A stretch of DNA of 64,000 bases, taken from NCBI GenBank assembly GCA_001792895.1, contig MARA01000011.1, positions 620,001 through 684,000 of the forward strand. Direction: 5' to 3'. Each line of letters begins with the position of its first letter. The first letter of the stretch is position 1. The DNA is from Lentinus brumalis (taxonomy: Eukaryota > Basidiomycota > Agaricomycetes > Polyporales > Polyporaceae). The notes beneath the pieces are model-generated. The model worked only from the letters and a program-made list of their open reading frames with translations, did not search any database and was not told the DNA's origin. Position numbers and translations under genes: made by a program. Positions 24,097-34,050 of the stretch are shown here, piece by piece.

Positions 24097-24602
24097 GGTC
24101 AATCTTCGTCGTGCCGCTCGTGATCGTGCCCCCAGTGTTTTTGCACTGTGTGTGACTCAATCTGCTGCATCTCACGATAGAGCTTGTCCTAGTCTTACCG
24201 GGATCGGACAGCATCGCGCAGAGTATCACCGAGATAAGGATGAAGCCAAGCCTTGCCACATAGCAGTATGTTGTGCTGACGACAACATCCCAGTTCCGAC
24301 AGATGTGAGTGTGGTTAGTAATCAGGGGGTGCAACCAGGGAGCATTTCCATTGGCTGAAGCTTCTGCCCATATTTGGTGCGATGGCGCTCGTTGAAACGC
24401 GCGCCTTCGCGAGAACTTCAAGTTGCCACCTGTCTGCAGTGTCACTCGAGTACTGAGGCTTCGCGTTGAACTTGCTGAAGCAATGGAGGACAAGGGTGAG
24501 TCCCACCTGCTTCTGCGGACGTAGTATCAATAGGTAGAGTTCAAATTGACTGCATAACTTGTCCAGAAACTGGATGAGGGAACTCGACACCGACTGACTC
24601 AT
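24097..24602 (-). CDS. Possible small single-helix protein in the lectin cluster
   Basis: Minus-strand reading starts at an ATG (MSQSVSSSLIQFLDKLCSQF) and, with two or more short introns, may run through a hydrophobic segment (YVARLGFILISVILCAML) to a His/Asp/Glu-rich end near 24097. The exact splicing is not resolved. The 40-bp element copy 2 (24318-24357) falls inside it, which argues that part of this stretch is not true coding sequence. No family recognised. Confidence 0.25.
24318..24357 (-). repeat. Copy 2 of the 40-bp CCAAT-containing element
   Basis: Minus strand reads CAGCCAATGGAAATGC, then TCCCTGGTTGCACCCC, then CTGATTAC. It aligns over its whole length to 21899-21937 with only a few differences. 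The flanks of the two copies do not continue to match. Confidence 0.55.
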
Positions 24603-24680
24603 GGCGCGGGCTCACATGCGGCACTTCTACAGTTCTAGGCTACATATATACGCAATCGAGTTCGGGCTTGCTTCGGGCTC

Positions 24681-25817
24681 TCAGTCAATCATCTTCCACA
24701 ACCTCCAGTCTCCGTTCAAGGTCTCGGCCTGAATCATGGAATCGGTACACCGGCGGGGACCGCCGTCTCCTGCAAGTCTAGTTGTAGAAGTAGAGGCCAG
24801 TGAGACCACCTGAACTGGAGCTTCAGTATGGCAGCGCTTCGCCGGAAATGTATAAAGGGGCCTACCTCTCGGTCCCTCGAACCCGCCGAAAGCGCAAACG
24901 TTAGGGACGTGGAAGGGATCGCCATCTACGCGAGCGTGGTCGATTGGTTCAGACTGAGTCCATGGTAAGCCCGAGTTGGCCAAAACCGGAACGATCGCAA
25001 GACTCACCTCCACCGTGCGGACGTAACCCGTCTTCAAGTTACCCACTACGAAGCCTAAGGATAAGATTCTCTCAGAATCCATCGTGTTGCGCTCCTTTCC
25101 GGCGCGGCCATAAACGACCAATAGCCTGTCGCCGTCTAACTCGGCGACATGGCAGATCAGACTGCCTTTCTTAGGAGACTGTACACGCTACTTACCGTCA
25201 CGTAGGTCGACTGGGAACGCCTTCCCTTGCTTTTGACCGAGTGTAAGGGTGACAGGTTCGTTGTTACGGACTTGGTAGGTCACATCGATACCCATAACCT
25301 TCGTAGACATCATACCATTCCCTGGTCAATGGCTCGCGAAGTCGTGTACAGGAAGCAAATCTACATACCATGCCGTCTAGGTTATGAACCACGATGTGGC
25401 TAATTGGGTGCTCTTGATTCAGGACACTAGTGCGTTCGAAAGCTGCGAGCGCGAGGATCAGCGACGGAAGCTGGGCTTGCGAATCATGACATACCTCCGA
25501 TGTTGTTCAGCACAATATCGCCTTCTGGGAAAGGAATGAACGGTGAGCACCGTGATACAACCAAGCATAACAACGAGCGTACTGTGATCGGTCAGCTTGA
25601 TATGGCTGCGGTCCTTGGCGCCATGTTTGTATCCACCGAATACTTCAGTGATACCCAGACGCATACCCCTGTGAGACGTCACAGTCCCGTTTGACTTGAC
25701 AGAGGCACCACCTGGATCACCATACCAGTGAGGACCGACGGCGGGGATGAATGAGGCGAGCCGCGTGAAGAAAGAAGAGACGACGAGGTCAAGCGAGTGC
25801 GTAGGCGTGGTGTTCAT
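24681..25817 (-). CDS. Jacalin-like lectin (paralog A) with N-terminal extension
   Basis: Seven exons (25817-25583, 25524-25495, 25442-25369, 25298-25196, 25165-25008, 24953-24866, 24769-24681) join to 258 residues. After an extension of roughly 60 residues, the blocks follow the same order as paralog B: VFGGYKHGAKDR; HPISHIVVHNLDGM; MGIDVTYQVRNNEPVTLTLG; SLICHVAELDGDRLLVVYG; ILSLGFVVGNLKTGYVR; and GDPFHVPNVCAFGGFEG. The pattern (HPI.hIvv, IdVTY, SlgFV, GdpF, F.GF.G) is that of a jacalin-like beta-prism. The C-terminus ends WRLWKMID, unlike paralog B. A TATA box lies about 45 bp before the start. The N-terminal extension is not a clear secretion signal. Confidence 0.55.
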
Positions 25818-25860
25818 CGTGAGGGCCGCTGTTGTTTCGGGCCAGGGACTCCAGACTGCA

Positions 25861-25870
25861 CCATATATAC
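25861..25870 (-). promoter_or_regulatory. TATA box of lectin paralog A
   Basis: Plus-strand ccatatatac, read on the minus strand as GTATATATGG, ends about 44 bp before the start codon at 25817. The spacing supports that start. Confidence 0.5.
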
Positions 25871-26912
25871 CCTTCGGCGCATTATGTCACCAGAACGCAG
25901 GCCACCACCACCATCAGCAGTACTCGGTGCAGAAAAACCTACGAGTGCACCTTGCATGCAAAGTTTGGCCAACCTTCCAATCGCGGCATATGGGTGTCCT
26001 TGCATCGTGAGCACCGTAGTTCCCATTGCGAGTGAGGAGTCCGAGCGCGACGGACGTTGATACGGTTCATGAGCTATACACCCCGGCCGTTGTGCGTCCT
26101 AGTGATGGGCCGGGGTCACTTACAACAGCTGCAGTCTGAAAGCGGAGGTGGCGCTGCGTTCCGGCTGTCGGTGGCGGATCAAGGAAGGGTCAGTGACCAC
26201 AGCGCCCGCTCACGTAGAGAACTGTCGCAGACATGGCCGCATGGAGCCGGCCACAAGCTGTCCGTATGTTGCCGGCATCCTTGGAGTGGAACAGAGAGAC
26301 GGAAGGCCAGACACCCGCGGATATGCCATGAGACGTCATGACCAGCGTTGTCGATGTGGGACCGCACGAGCTGACATTTCAATGCGCTACGTGGTTTGAG
26401 GCCGTGACACTCATCACCTACATGTATCAATGTCGCAGAGCACCGGGAGACGAGAACACGCTATGGACAGAAGATCGTGGTTAGTGAGGAGGGCTGGTGA
26501 ACAGGACGAACACTTACCACTATAGACCGAGCTTGACAGCTCAATACCTTGTGAGAATTGACTAGCGGATAACGCACGGGCCCGGAGACTGACGTTTGAG
26601 TGACATGTGCTAGGCAGTATCGGCGGCCACAACGTCATGCCATGGGCATGTAAACCCAAATCGCAGCGATACCAGTACGCCGGCGATATTAGGACTGCAG
26701 CGCATGTCCGCGACATCGGACGACTGCCAGTAAGAGCCGGCGGTGCATTGAATGTGAGCTATCCATACAAGAAGAAACTGCATGTTATACAAAGCAAGAT
26801 GTTCAGCATGACGCGAATAGTTGAAAGTTGTGTGGGACCACGAGTCTCTCTATACCGTATACCAAAAGCAGCCTAAAACCCGAGTTCCACAGGAAATATG
26901 ACAGGGGTGAGG
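25871..26912. other. Unassigned accessory spacer upstream of lectin A
   Basis: About 1 kb with fragmentary minus-strand ORFs (for example around 26180-26430 and 26414-26716). I tried to fit a third lectin copy here and could not find the HPI, VTY or GFGG blocks. No RNA gene or repeat recognised. Confidence 0.35.
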
Positions 26913-28205
26913 TCACGCTCGCTTCTTGTAGTAAACATGGGGACTGATGAGTGGATGCTCGACCAGCGTCTTCCACATCGCGCGCCATTCGAGAGGATTT
27001 CCCTGCAACGTCGACGCAGCCGTCAGCGACCGATCCGATAGATGACACAATATACTCACCGCATCCCGCGCGAAGACGACGAAGGAGCCCGTGTAGTGTT
27101 CGATCTTGAACTCCTCGATCTCAACGTAGCCCTGCATGTGGATCTTGCGCTTGTCCTTCGTCCCGATGCGCATGCGAATCATCGGGACGTCCTCGGGGTC
27201 TTCGGAAATGAACTCCTTGGCTGGGTTCATCTTCACGCCCATCTCCGCAAGCGCCTCCTGAACGAGCCCGAGAAGCGCGTGAGGCAAGAGGGCGGCGAAG
27301 AACCGCGTGAGGTGCGGCGAATAGCGGTACTTGCTCCCGCCGGACACTTGCGACTGTGCAAAAAGGCGTCAGCGACCGGCGACAATGGTTCTAAGGGAGT
27401 GCGAGACGTACGAAGAGCATGAGCGACTGAGTGAACTGTGTCCGGGTGGGAAGCCTGATCGTGTCCTTGTCGTCCGTATCCATGGACTCCTCGCCGATGT
27501 CGGCTCGGCGATACCCATGTGTCCACTCTCGCGGAGACCTTCTGTCAGGCTCGCGGCGATCGCGGAAACTCCCCGCGACGCCAGCTGGCTCGGCCTGTGG
27601 GGGGACGAAGGGTCAGCGCTGTCCGCGTTTACGACGTCCACTCATCACGATTCACCTTGTCACCCAGCGATCCCCAGCAACCTCTACCAGCGTCATCCAC
27701 TGAGAAGGATCAATGTCGAGCATACCAGTGATGAGAGCTAAGCACGAGTAAGACCTGCACGCTTTCGATATGAAAAATGCAGGATCAACGCACAGAGAGC
27801 GTCTTGAGAGAAGCGGTTCCATGGTCTGTGGTTGAAGGCTTCTCCGGTAATGTACTGCCTGAACTCCGTGCTACCTCTCGTCGGCTCATCCCACGGCGTA
27901 TCTGATTGAAGTCAGTGTGCCACGTACGAACTCGACCGGAGAGAAGACGCACTGCCGGCCAGCATCGTGAACAGGATGACACCGCTGCCCCAAACGTCGA
28001 TCGACTCGGCCGCCTTGTTGATGTCTCCTTTGACGTCGTAGATGCTACCCGTCGAACCGCCGCTGGCGCTAAGCAACAGGGCTTCGCGAGACACTATCGA
28101 GGCTAGCCCTGGCTTAAAGTTGTAAGCTGGATGCGGAGGCAGCTTCGGTATCGCAGCGAGTCCGTTGGTCTTGAATGCCCCCAGCGGAACAACGGTTACC
28201 TAGAA
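26913..28205 (-). pseudogene. CHK1: CHK1 checkpoint kinase, N-terminally truncated, with one apparent frameshift
   Basis: Exons of the C-terminal half are clear: a region ending 27953, then 27901-27794, 27737-27656, 27594-27412, 27353-27060 and 27002-26913. They encode the kinase C-lobe from IDVWGSGVILFTMLAGNTPW, the helix block MLDIDPSQWMTLVEVAGDRW, the linker motif TRTQFTQSLMLFSQVSGGSK, and the C-terminal KA1-type regulatory domain ending GNPLEWRAMWKTLVEHP. Upstream of IDVWG the open frame does not resemble a kinase: there is no glycine loop, catalytic Lys, HRD or DFG motif before the RAC1 gene begins. Within exon 27594-27412, at about 27495, one extra base is needed to join GIAEP to DIGEESMDTDD. 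As it stands the locus cannot encode an active kinase. Misassembly that removed the 5' part is the main alternative. Confidence 0.72.
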
Positions 28206-29198
28206 AACTTGGACATCAATAATTTTGCACCAAGGAAGTTTACCGTCTTCTCTCTCCTCTGCCACGATAGGTTGCGAACGGTCTCGCGGCTGCGATGCCT
28301 GCGTTGTCTTCAGAATACATTATTCCGTTGAGCGGCCTTCAGCTCTGCGAGCGAGGACGAGCGGGCGATAGCCCCGACTCGGAGTCGAGCTCGCCCAATG
28401 CGTGCAAGTCTCTCGCCGGGGCCGTTCTTGTGATTTCAGCAATGAACATATGAGCTGATCACAACGGGCATTCCGGACCTTCATAGGTGAGACCGGCATG
28501 TACTTCTGCTCCTTCTGTAGTGTTCGTCAGAGTCAGTACGCGCGCCATTGGCCGGCGACTCATAAATTGCTTCCAGTACCATTTGGTTACGCATTCATGA
28601 TACTTTGAAGGACATGATCGTCTCTCCTCATCCTACCAACTGGCTTGCATTGTGGAACCGGAACCGGCGGGGCCGTCCCCGCCTCTACAACCAAGTCTTA
28701 TGATAGTCAATCAGTCGAATCGAGCGATCACATGACTGGACAAGTAGCTGAAACTTGAAAGCATTGCAAACGAAAGCTCAACGTCGCAGTCGAAACTCGA
28801 CATGAGAATCAGCATGCGTGTTGGAGAAGAATGTATCTTACACCGGTCATCCGATGAGCAATATTACACGACATGCAACACGAGCAACCAAGAGACATAC
28901 TCGGGCTATATGTGCGAGCCTGTGGACGAACGCAATATGATAAAGGCTAGCTAGGAAAGAACATCGGAAAACCGACACGCAGAGACGTGCACGACCAAGC
29001 TGTCACCGAAACGAAGTCTCGTGCGGTTAGAGATTGGAAGTCGAACGGCGGCCGCCATCTGCTCGCAGTACTCGGGCGTGGCGAAGGCGACTACGTGGGA
29101 CGTTGAACGGACGGGACATAAGTCGTAAATGGTTGCAAGATCGTAAATGGTATGATGATAGTCGTACTGGCAAATCATGATTCGTTCCGTGCGGATGT
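28206..29198. other. Gap where the CHK1 N-lobe would be expected
   Basis: Nearly 1 kb between the CHK1 remnant and the RAC1 stop codon. Minus-strand frames show none of the kinase N-lobe motifs. A short GC-rich stretch at 28660-28695 is faintly like the last exon of lectin A (24740-24769), which may be chance. AT-richer than neighbours. Confidence 0.4.
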
Positions 29199-30193
<995 letters not shown>

Positions 30194-31015
30194 TCTGTGT
30201 AATCAGGGGTCGTCTAACAGTCTCTCGTTGCGGGTGGGATATCTTGAGAGTGAAGGCAAGGGCGGGGTGCGAGTGACGGGCGGACGGGAGGATACGCGGC
30301 AAGTGACAACGGAGTATGGCAACGGTCGGATGAGATAGGTGCGGAGGATGGCAGGGAGGAAGAGACGGCCTCACCTGGATAGATACAAGAGAGGAAGAAG
30401 ACAAGGCGTAAATGTGCTGTAGGAGAGGCGAGGAGGAAGGAAGAGGAATGGAGGGGAGATTGTGCTAGGCTGTACTGATGGCCTTGGGACGATGTTGGTC
30501 CTACGCCAAAGTGACCATATCCGAAATCATCATCCCCGCTTTCTCACGTCGCCCCTCCTCTTGGCCCATCTCTCGCCCCTCCCTCCACCGCAACCCTGTC
30601 TAGGCACCGCACCGGACAGCGGGGAGGGGCCTGTGGCCAGCGAGGACGTGCTCGCCCGCCACTGTCTTCCCAAATATGCACAAAAAGGCCCATGAGCCCC
30701 AGAAGAGCACCCTTCGATCGGACAGTCTACCTGATGGAATATTCGCAAAGGGATAGATTTGTACACATCTGACCGTCGGATGAGAGGTTCTATGCATTGC
30801 TCAGTCCTCGACGAAGGCCCGGTAGACCGAGCGCGCTGTCCGACGGTCTCAGTCTGTGACGGTCAGAATATTCAGCCCCATACAACTTGCCTTTTTCGCA
30901 CACACGCCGCTCGTCCACGATGACATCAACCTGTCTGTTTACAAGAGCTCTTCCTCCTCCGCCTGTTCTTGACCCCCGACCGCCACCGCGTCGCAGCCAT
31001 TCGCCATGTCGCGTC
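30194..31015. other. Divergent promoter region of RAC1 and SHB17
   Basis: About 820 bp with long purine/pyrimidine-rich tracts (30240-30450). ORFs here are short and unconvincing. No clear TATA box on either side. Confidence 0.45.
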
Positions 31016-32342
31016 CTATGCCCCGCCTCTTCCTGATCCGACATGGTGCGACCTGATCTCACGCGTCGTTGTGACACACTCTGACGGCACGTCTAGGTCA
31101 AACGGAGTGGTCAATCAGCGGGTCAGTAGATCTGCGCGACAATACACGTCTCATGAGTCCTTGCTGATGTAGACCTAATCTTGTCCTCAACAGCCGCCAT
31201 GTATGTGTCGAGCCCACCTCCTGTGTGAGATCTCTATCAGTATCTACAAGCCTAACGAGTGTCGTCAGACCGGTCGGACGGACATTCCCCTGACAGCCGA
31301 CGGTGAGAAGGAGGCTGCTGAACAGGCTGCAATCCTGGTGGGCGAAGGCAGTCAGTATCTTGTCTCCACGCTTACCGGAGATATGCTCACCGCACAACAC
31401 CAGGAATCATTGATCCCAAGAACATTTGCACGGTCTTCGTCTCGCCTAGAATCCGCGCTCACAGGACCTTCCACCTTTTGTTTGATCATCTGCCGGAGAA
31501 GCCGCATCATGTCATCACCGAAGAAGTGAGGGAGTGGGATTACGGAGAATACGAGGGCCTTCTACCCTCGGAGATCAAGCAGCGGAACCCCAACTGGCTC
31601 ATATGGAGAGATGGGTGAGTTCCTCGGACTTGTTGCGTGACAATACTGAACTTCGACAGCTGTCCTGGCGGCGAGAGCGTCGAAGAGATGTGTGGTCGCG
31701 TCGATACTGTTATCGCCAAGGTACCACGATCGTCCTCCGCTTGCCCCATCATACCAATCAGAAGTGCAGGTCCGTGAGCTTCATCGCCAATGGAAGGACG
31801 AGGGTAAGGGTTGCCGTGACGTAGTCATCGTGGCACACGGGCACTTCAACCGTTGCTTTATCGCTCGGTGGATTGGTTTCGACCTCTGCCTCGGTAAGCG
31901 GTCTTCGCTCAGGGACCATCACACAGCGCTCACTAGTGCTCGGAATTAGGAACGCACTTCAACGTGCAACCAGCTGGGGTATGTTTTATCATGCTCGTTA
32001 CAGTCATCATGGCGAAACGAACGGAGTGGTCCCAACAAGCGGCGGTCTTTGTTTGACGGCTGTTCGTCCCCATCAACACTGTCTCCGAGCGCGAAGTTCG
32101 ACCCGCCAGACTGTCATGCACCAGTTGGCGTTCGCGGTGCCACCGGGTTGGCTTCATGCTGAGCAGTCCGATGGCACCGCGTTTCGCTGAGGACCCACCG
32201 ACCCGACTAGTACTACACTCCTCACACCCGATCGCAGAAGCTCACCCTATGTATGCAGGTTGCCATCCTATCATACAACCACAACAACCTCGCAGAACCC
32301 GCACTGAACGGTCTCAACTTATATGCGAAGCCTCTTCCTTAG
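31016..32342 (+). CDS. SHB17: Sedoheptulose-1,7-bisphosphatase-like histidine phosphatase with a 7-nt microexon
   Basis: Nine exons (31016-31055, 31097-31121, 31194-31200, 31269-31350, 31404-31614, 31660-31720, 31770-31893, 31950-31978, 32259-32342) give 220 residues. The phosphohistidine motif appears as LFLIRHGQTEWS, followed by [12 protein letters not shown]; the second catalytic part is [11 protein letters not shown]. Other blocks: [32 protein letters not shown] and the C-terminal [17 protein letters not shown]. This is the clade of yeast Shb17, which dephosphorylates sedoheptulose bisphosphate to feed ribose synthesis; related broad-range sugar phosphatases cannot be excluded. Exon 3 is only 7 nt and is required to make GRH of the GRHTG motif. 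The last intron (280 bp) is long for this genome. Confidence 0.88.
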
Positions 32343-32564
32343 TGGAGCTTGGTATCATTAGAGGACTCGGGATGGAATGCGTGGGTGGTCATGTACGCTA
32401 GATTACCTAGAGGGTAGAAGGCAGAGAAGATGATCATGAATTGTCAGTACTCAGCAGACTGGGTCAGGTCTTTGTCTACTGTGGCTCGACCTCGGAGTTG
32501 GAAAGATTCGCGGCAGCGACGCGTCCCAGCCTACGCGCCCGCGCTATTGTCCACTGGTCGGATT

Positions 32565-33045
32565 ACAGCGCTTTTCACACCACTTGTCGTTTGGGCGCCT
32601 TTCGCGCGGGACGCCACACTCTCCGACCGCCTCCACTTGAAACTTCGACTTGCAATATCTGCTTCATTTCTCAACACTTTGCCTCGCTTTTTGTTGCCCT
32701 CCACTCTCCTCATATACGCGTACCCAGAGATTTCTACTTTGCAAGGATTTGACACCGGCGACACGTCCATATGACACGACCTTGTCTTCAGCCACCGCTG
32801 CCTTCAACCCTCAATATCTTCAAAACTTATGCACAAACCGGCCTCGTCTTTGTAGGAGAGATATGTGGTGGACTATTCTCAGTTATCTCAGGTGTTTTTG
32901 CGTACAGTGCGTCGTCGCTCCCATACCGTCGCACTCCGCGCACACCGCCCTTATGGGACTCGCTGCTGGGATGGGTATAGGAGGGCTCTGGGGCGCCCGG
33001 GATGGCAGAGGGGCACATGGATGAGGTTCCCCGAGGGGGAGATGG
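32565..33045 (+). repeat. Left arm of a ~480-bp inverted repeat
   Basis: Matches the reverse complement of 33490-33963 along its length, with roughly three quarters of positions identical by eye. Shared landmarks in order: tacagcgcttttcacacc, the Leu-rich stretch, cttatgcacaaac, and atgggactcgctgctggga. Both arms can encode a short MGLAAGxxxGGxWxxRDGRG peptide, but neither has a convincing complete gene. Confidence 0.7.
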
Positions 33046-33489
33046 TTCGGACATTGTATGTTGCTGGTAGGTTTCTTGTTCTCCTTCCATACCCCCATGT
33101 TCTGGCTGCCCACCCTCTCCATACGCAAATACAAGTCTGATTGCATTCAAACTGTCGTCAAATCGTCGAACATATTCAATCTACCACGTCGTGCATTATT
33201 CTCTATCGCCGCTCGCCGCTGCATATGTACACAGATGTAGGCGAGATACCCATGTAAGCGCCCGTCTATGTCCTTTCGCTGTTGGCGGGTTGGCTCTTCT
33301 ATGAAGCTTCTACGATGCATCGCGCCAGGCAAATGTTCACGTCTAGAAGTTCATAGCATACCCGTGGAGTACAATACATGCATGTAACCGTACAGAAGCT
33401 CAAGCTCGCAGAGGGGAAGAGGCAGACGCAATGGCCTCGTGGACGCGAACGGGCGACATACCTGAAAGTGACACACTCTGATCATCCCT
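33046..33489. other. Spacer between inverted-repeat arms
   Basis: About 440 bp with no convincing ORF and no terminal repeats or transposase-like sequence that I can see. Confidence 0.45.
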
Positions 33490-33963
33490 CACCCCATGGG
33501 AACCTACGTCGAACCTCCCCCTGCCGTCCCTAGTGTCCCAGTGCCCTCCGGTGCTCGTCCCAGCAGCGAGTCCCATAGGTTGGTGTGCGCGCGGTGTGGC
33601 CATAAGTAAGTAATGACGTACTGTGAAAGATGCCACTGGATATGGCTGCGGAGGGTCCGCAAGGGTCCACCACTGAAATAACGAAGCCTGTTTGTGCATA
33701 AGTTTCTGAGATATTGTCGGTCGAAGTCGGCGGTGGCTGAACACGAGACCGTCTCGAGATGATGAACTGCACCGGCGAAAACTTCGCAACGTTGGTATCA
33801 TTCGATGCGCGCAGTAGAGCAGATGATGTGGCAGCAAGAAGTGAAGCGGAACGTTGAGAATTGAAGGAGTTATCGGGAGTCGAAGTTTCAAGTGGAGGCG
33901 GTCGAGAGTGTGGCGTCCCGAGCAAAAGGCGCCCAAACGACAAGTGGTGTGAAAAGCGCTGTA
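33490..33963 (-). repeat. Right arm of the ~480-bp inverted repeat
   Basis: Reverse-complement partner of 32565-33045. Its outer end lies less than 100 bp upstream of the coiled-coil gene's start codon, so the arm forms part of that gene's promoter region. Confidence 0.7.
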
Positions 33964-34050
33964 GGCTCTATCACAAACGCTCACCTGTGGTGATCCCACC
34001 TGCTCGCTGTGCTTTCCGCACAGTCTTCTACTCTTACTGGTATCTCTCTA

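Noticed and set aside
26050..26900. Third lectin paralog upstream of lectin A
   Set aside because: I could not find the HPI, VTY, GFV or GFGG blocks in order on either strand.
28660..28695. Relic of a lectin last exon near the CHK1 remnant
   Set aside because: Only about 30 GC-rich bases look alike; this can occur by chance and no other lectin block lies nearby.
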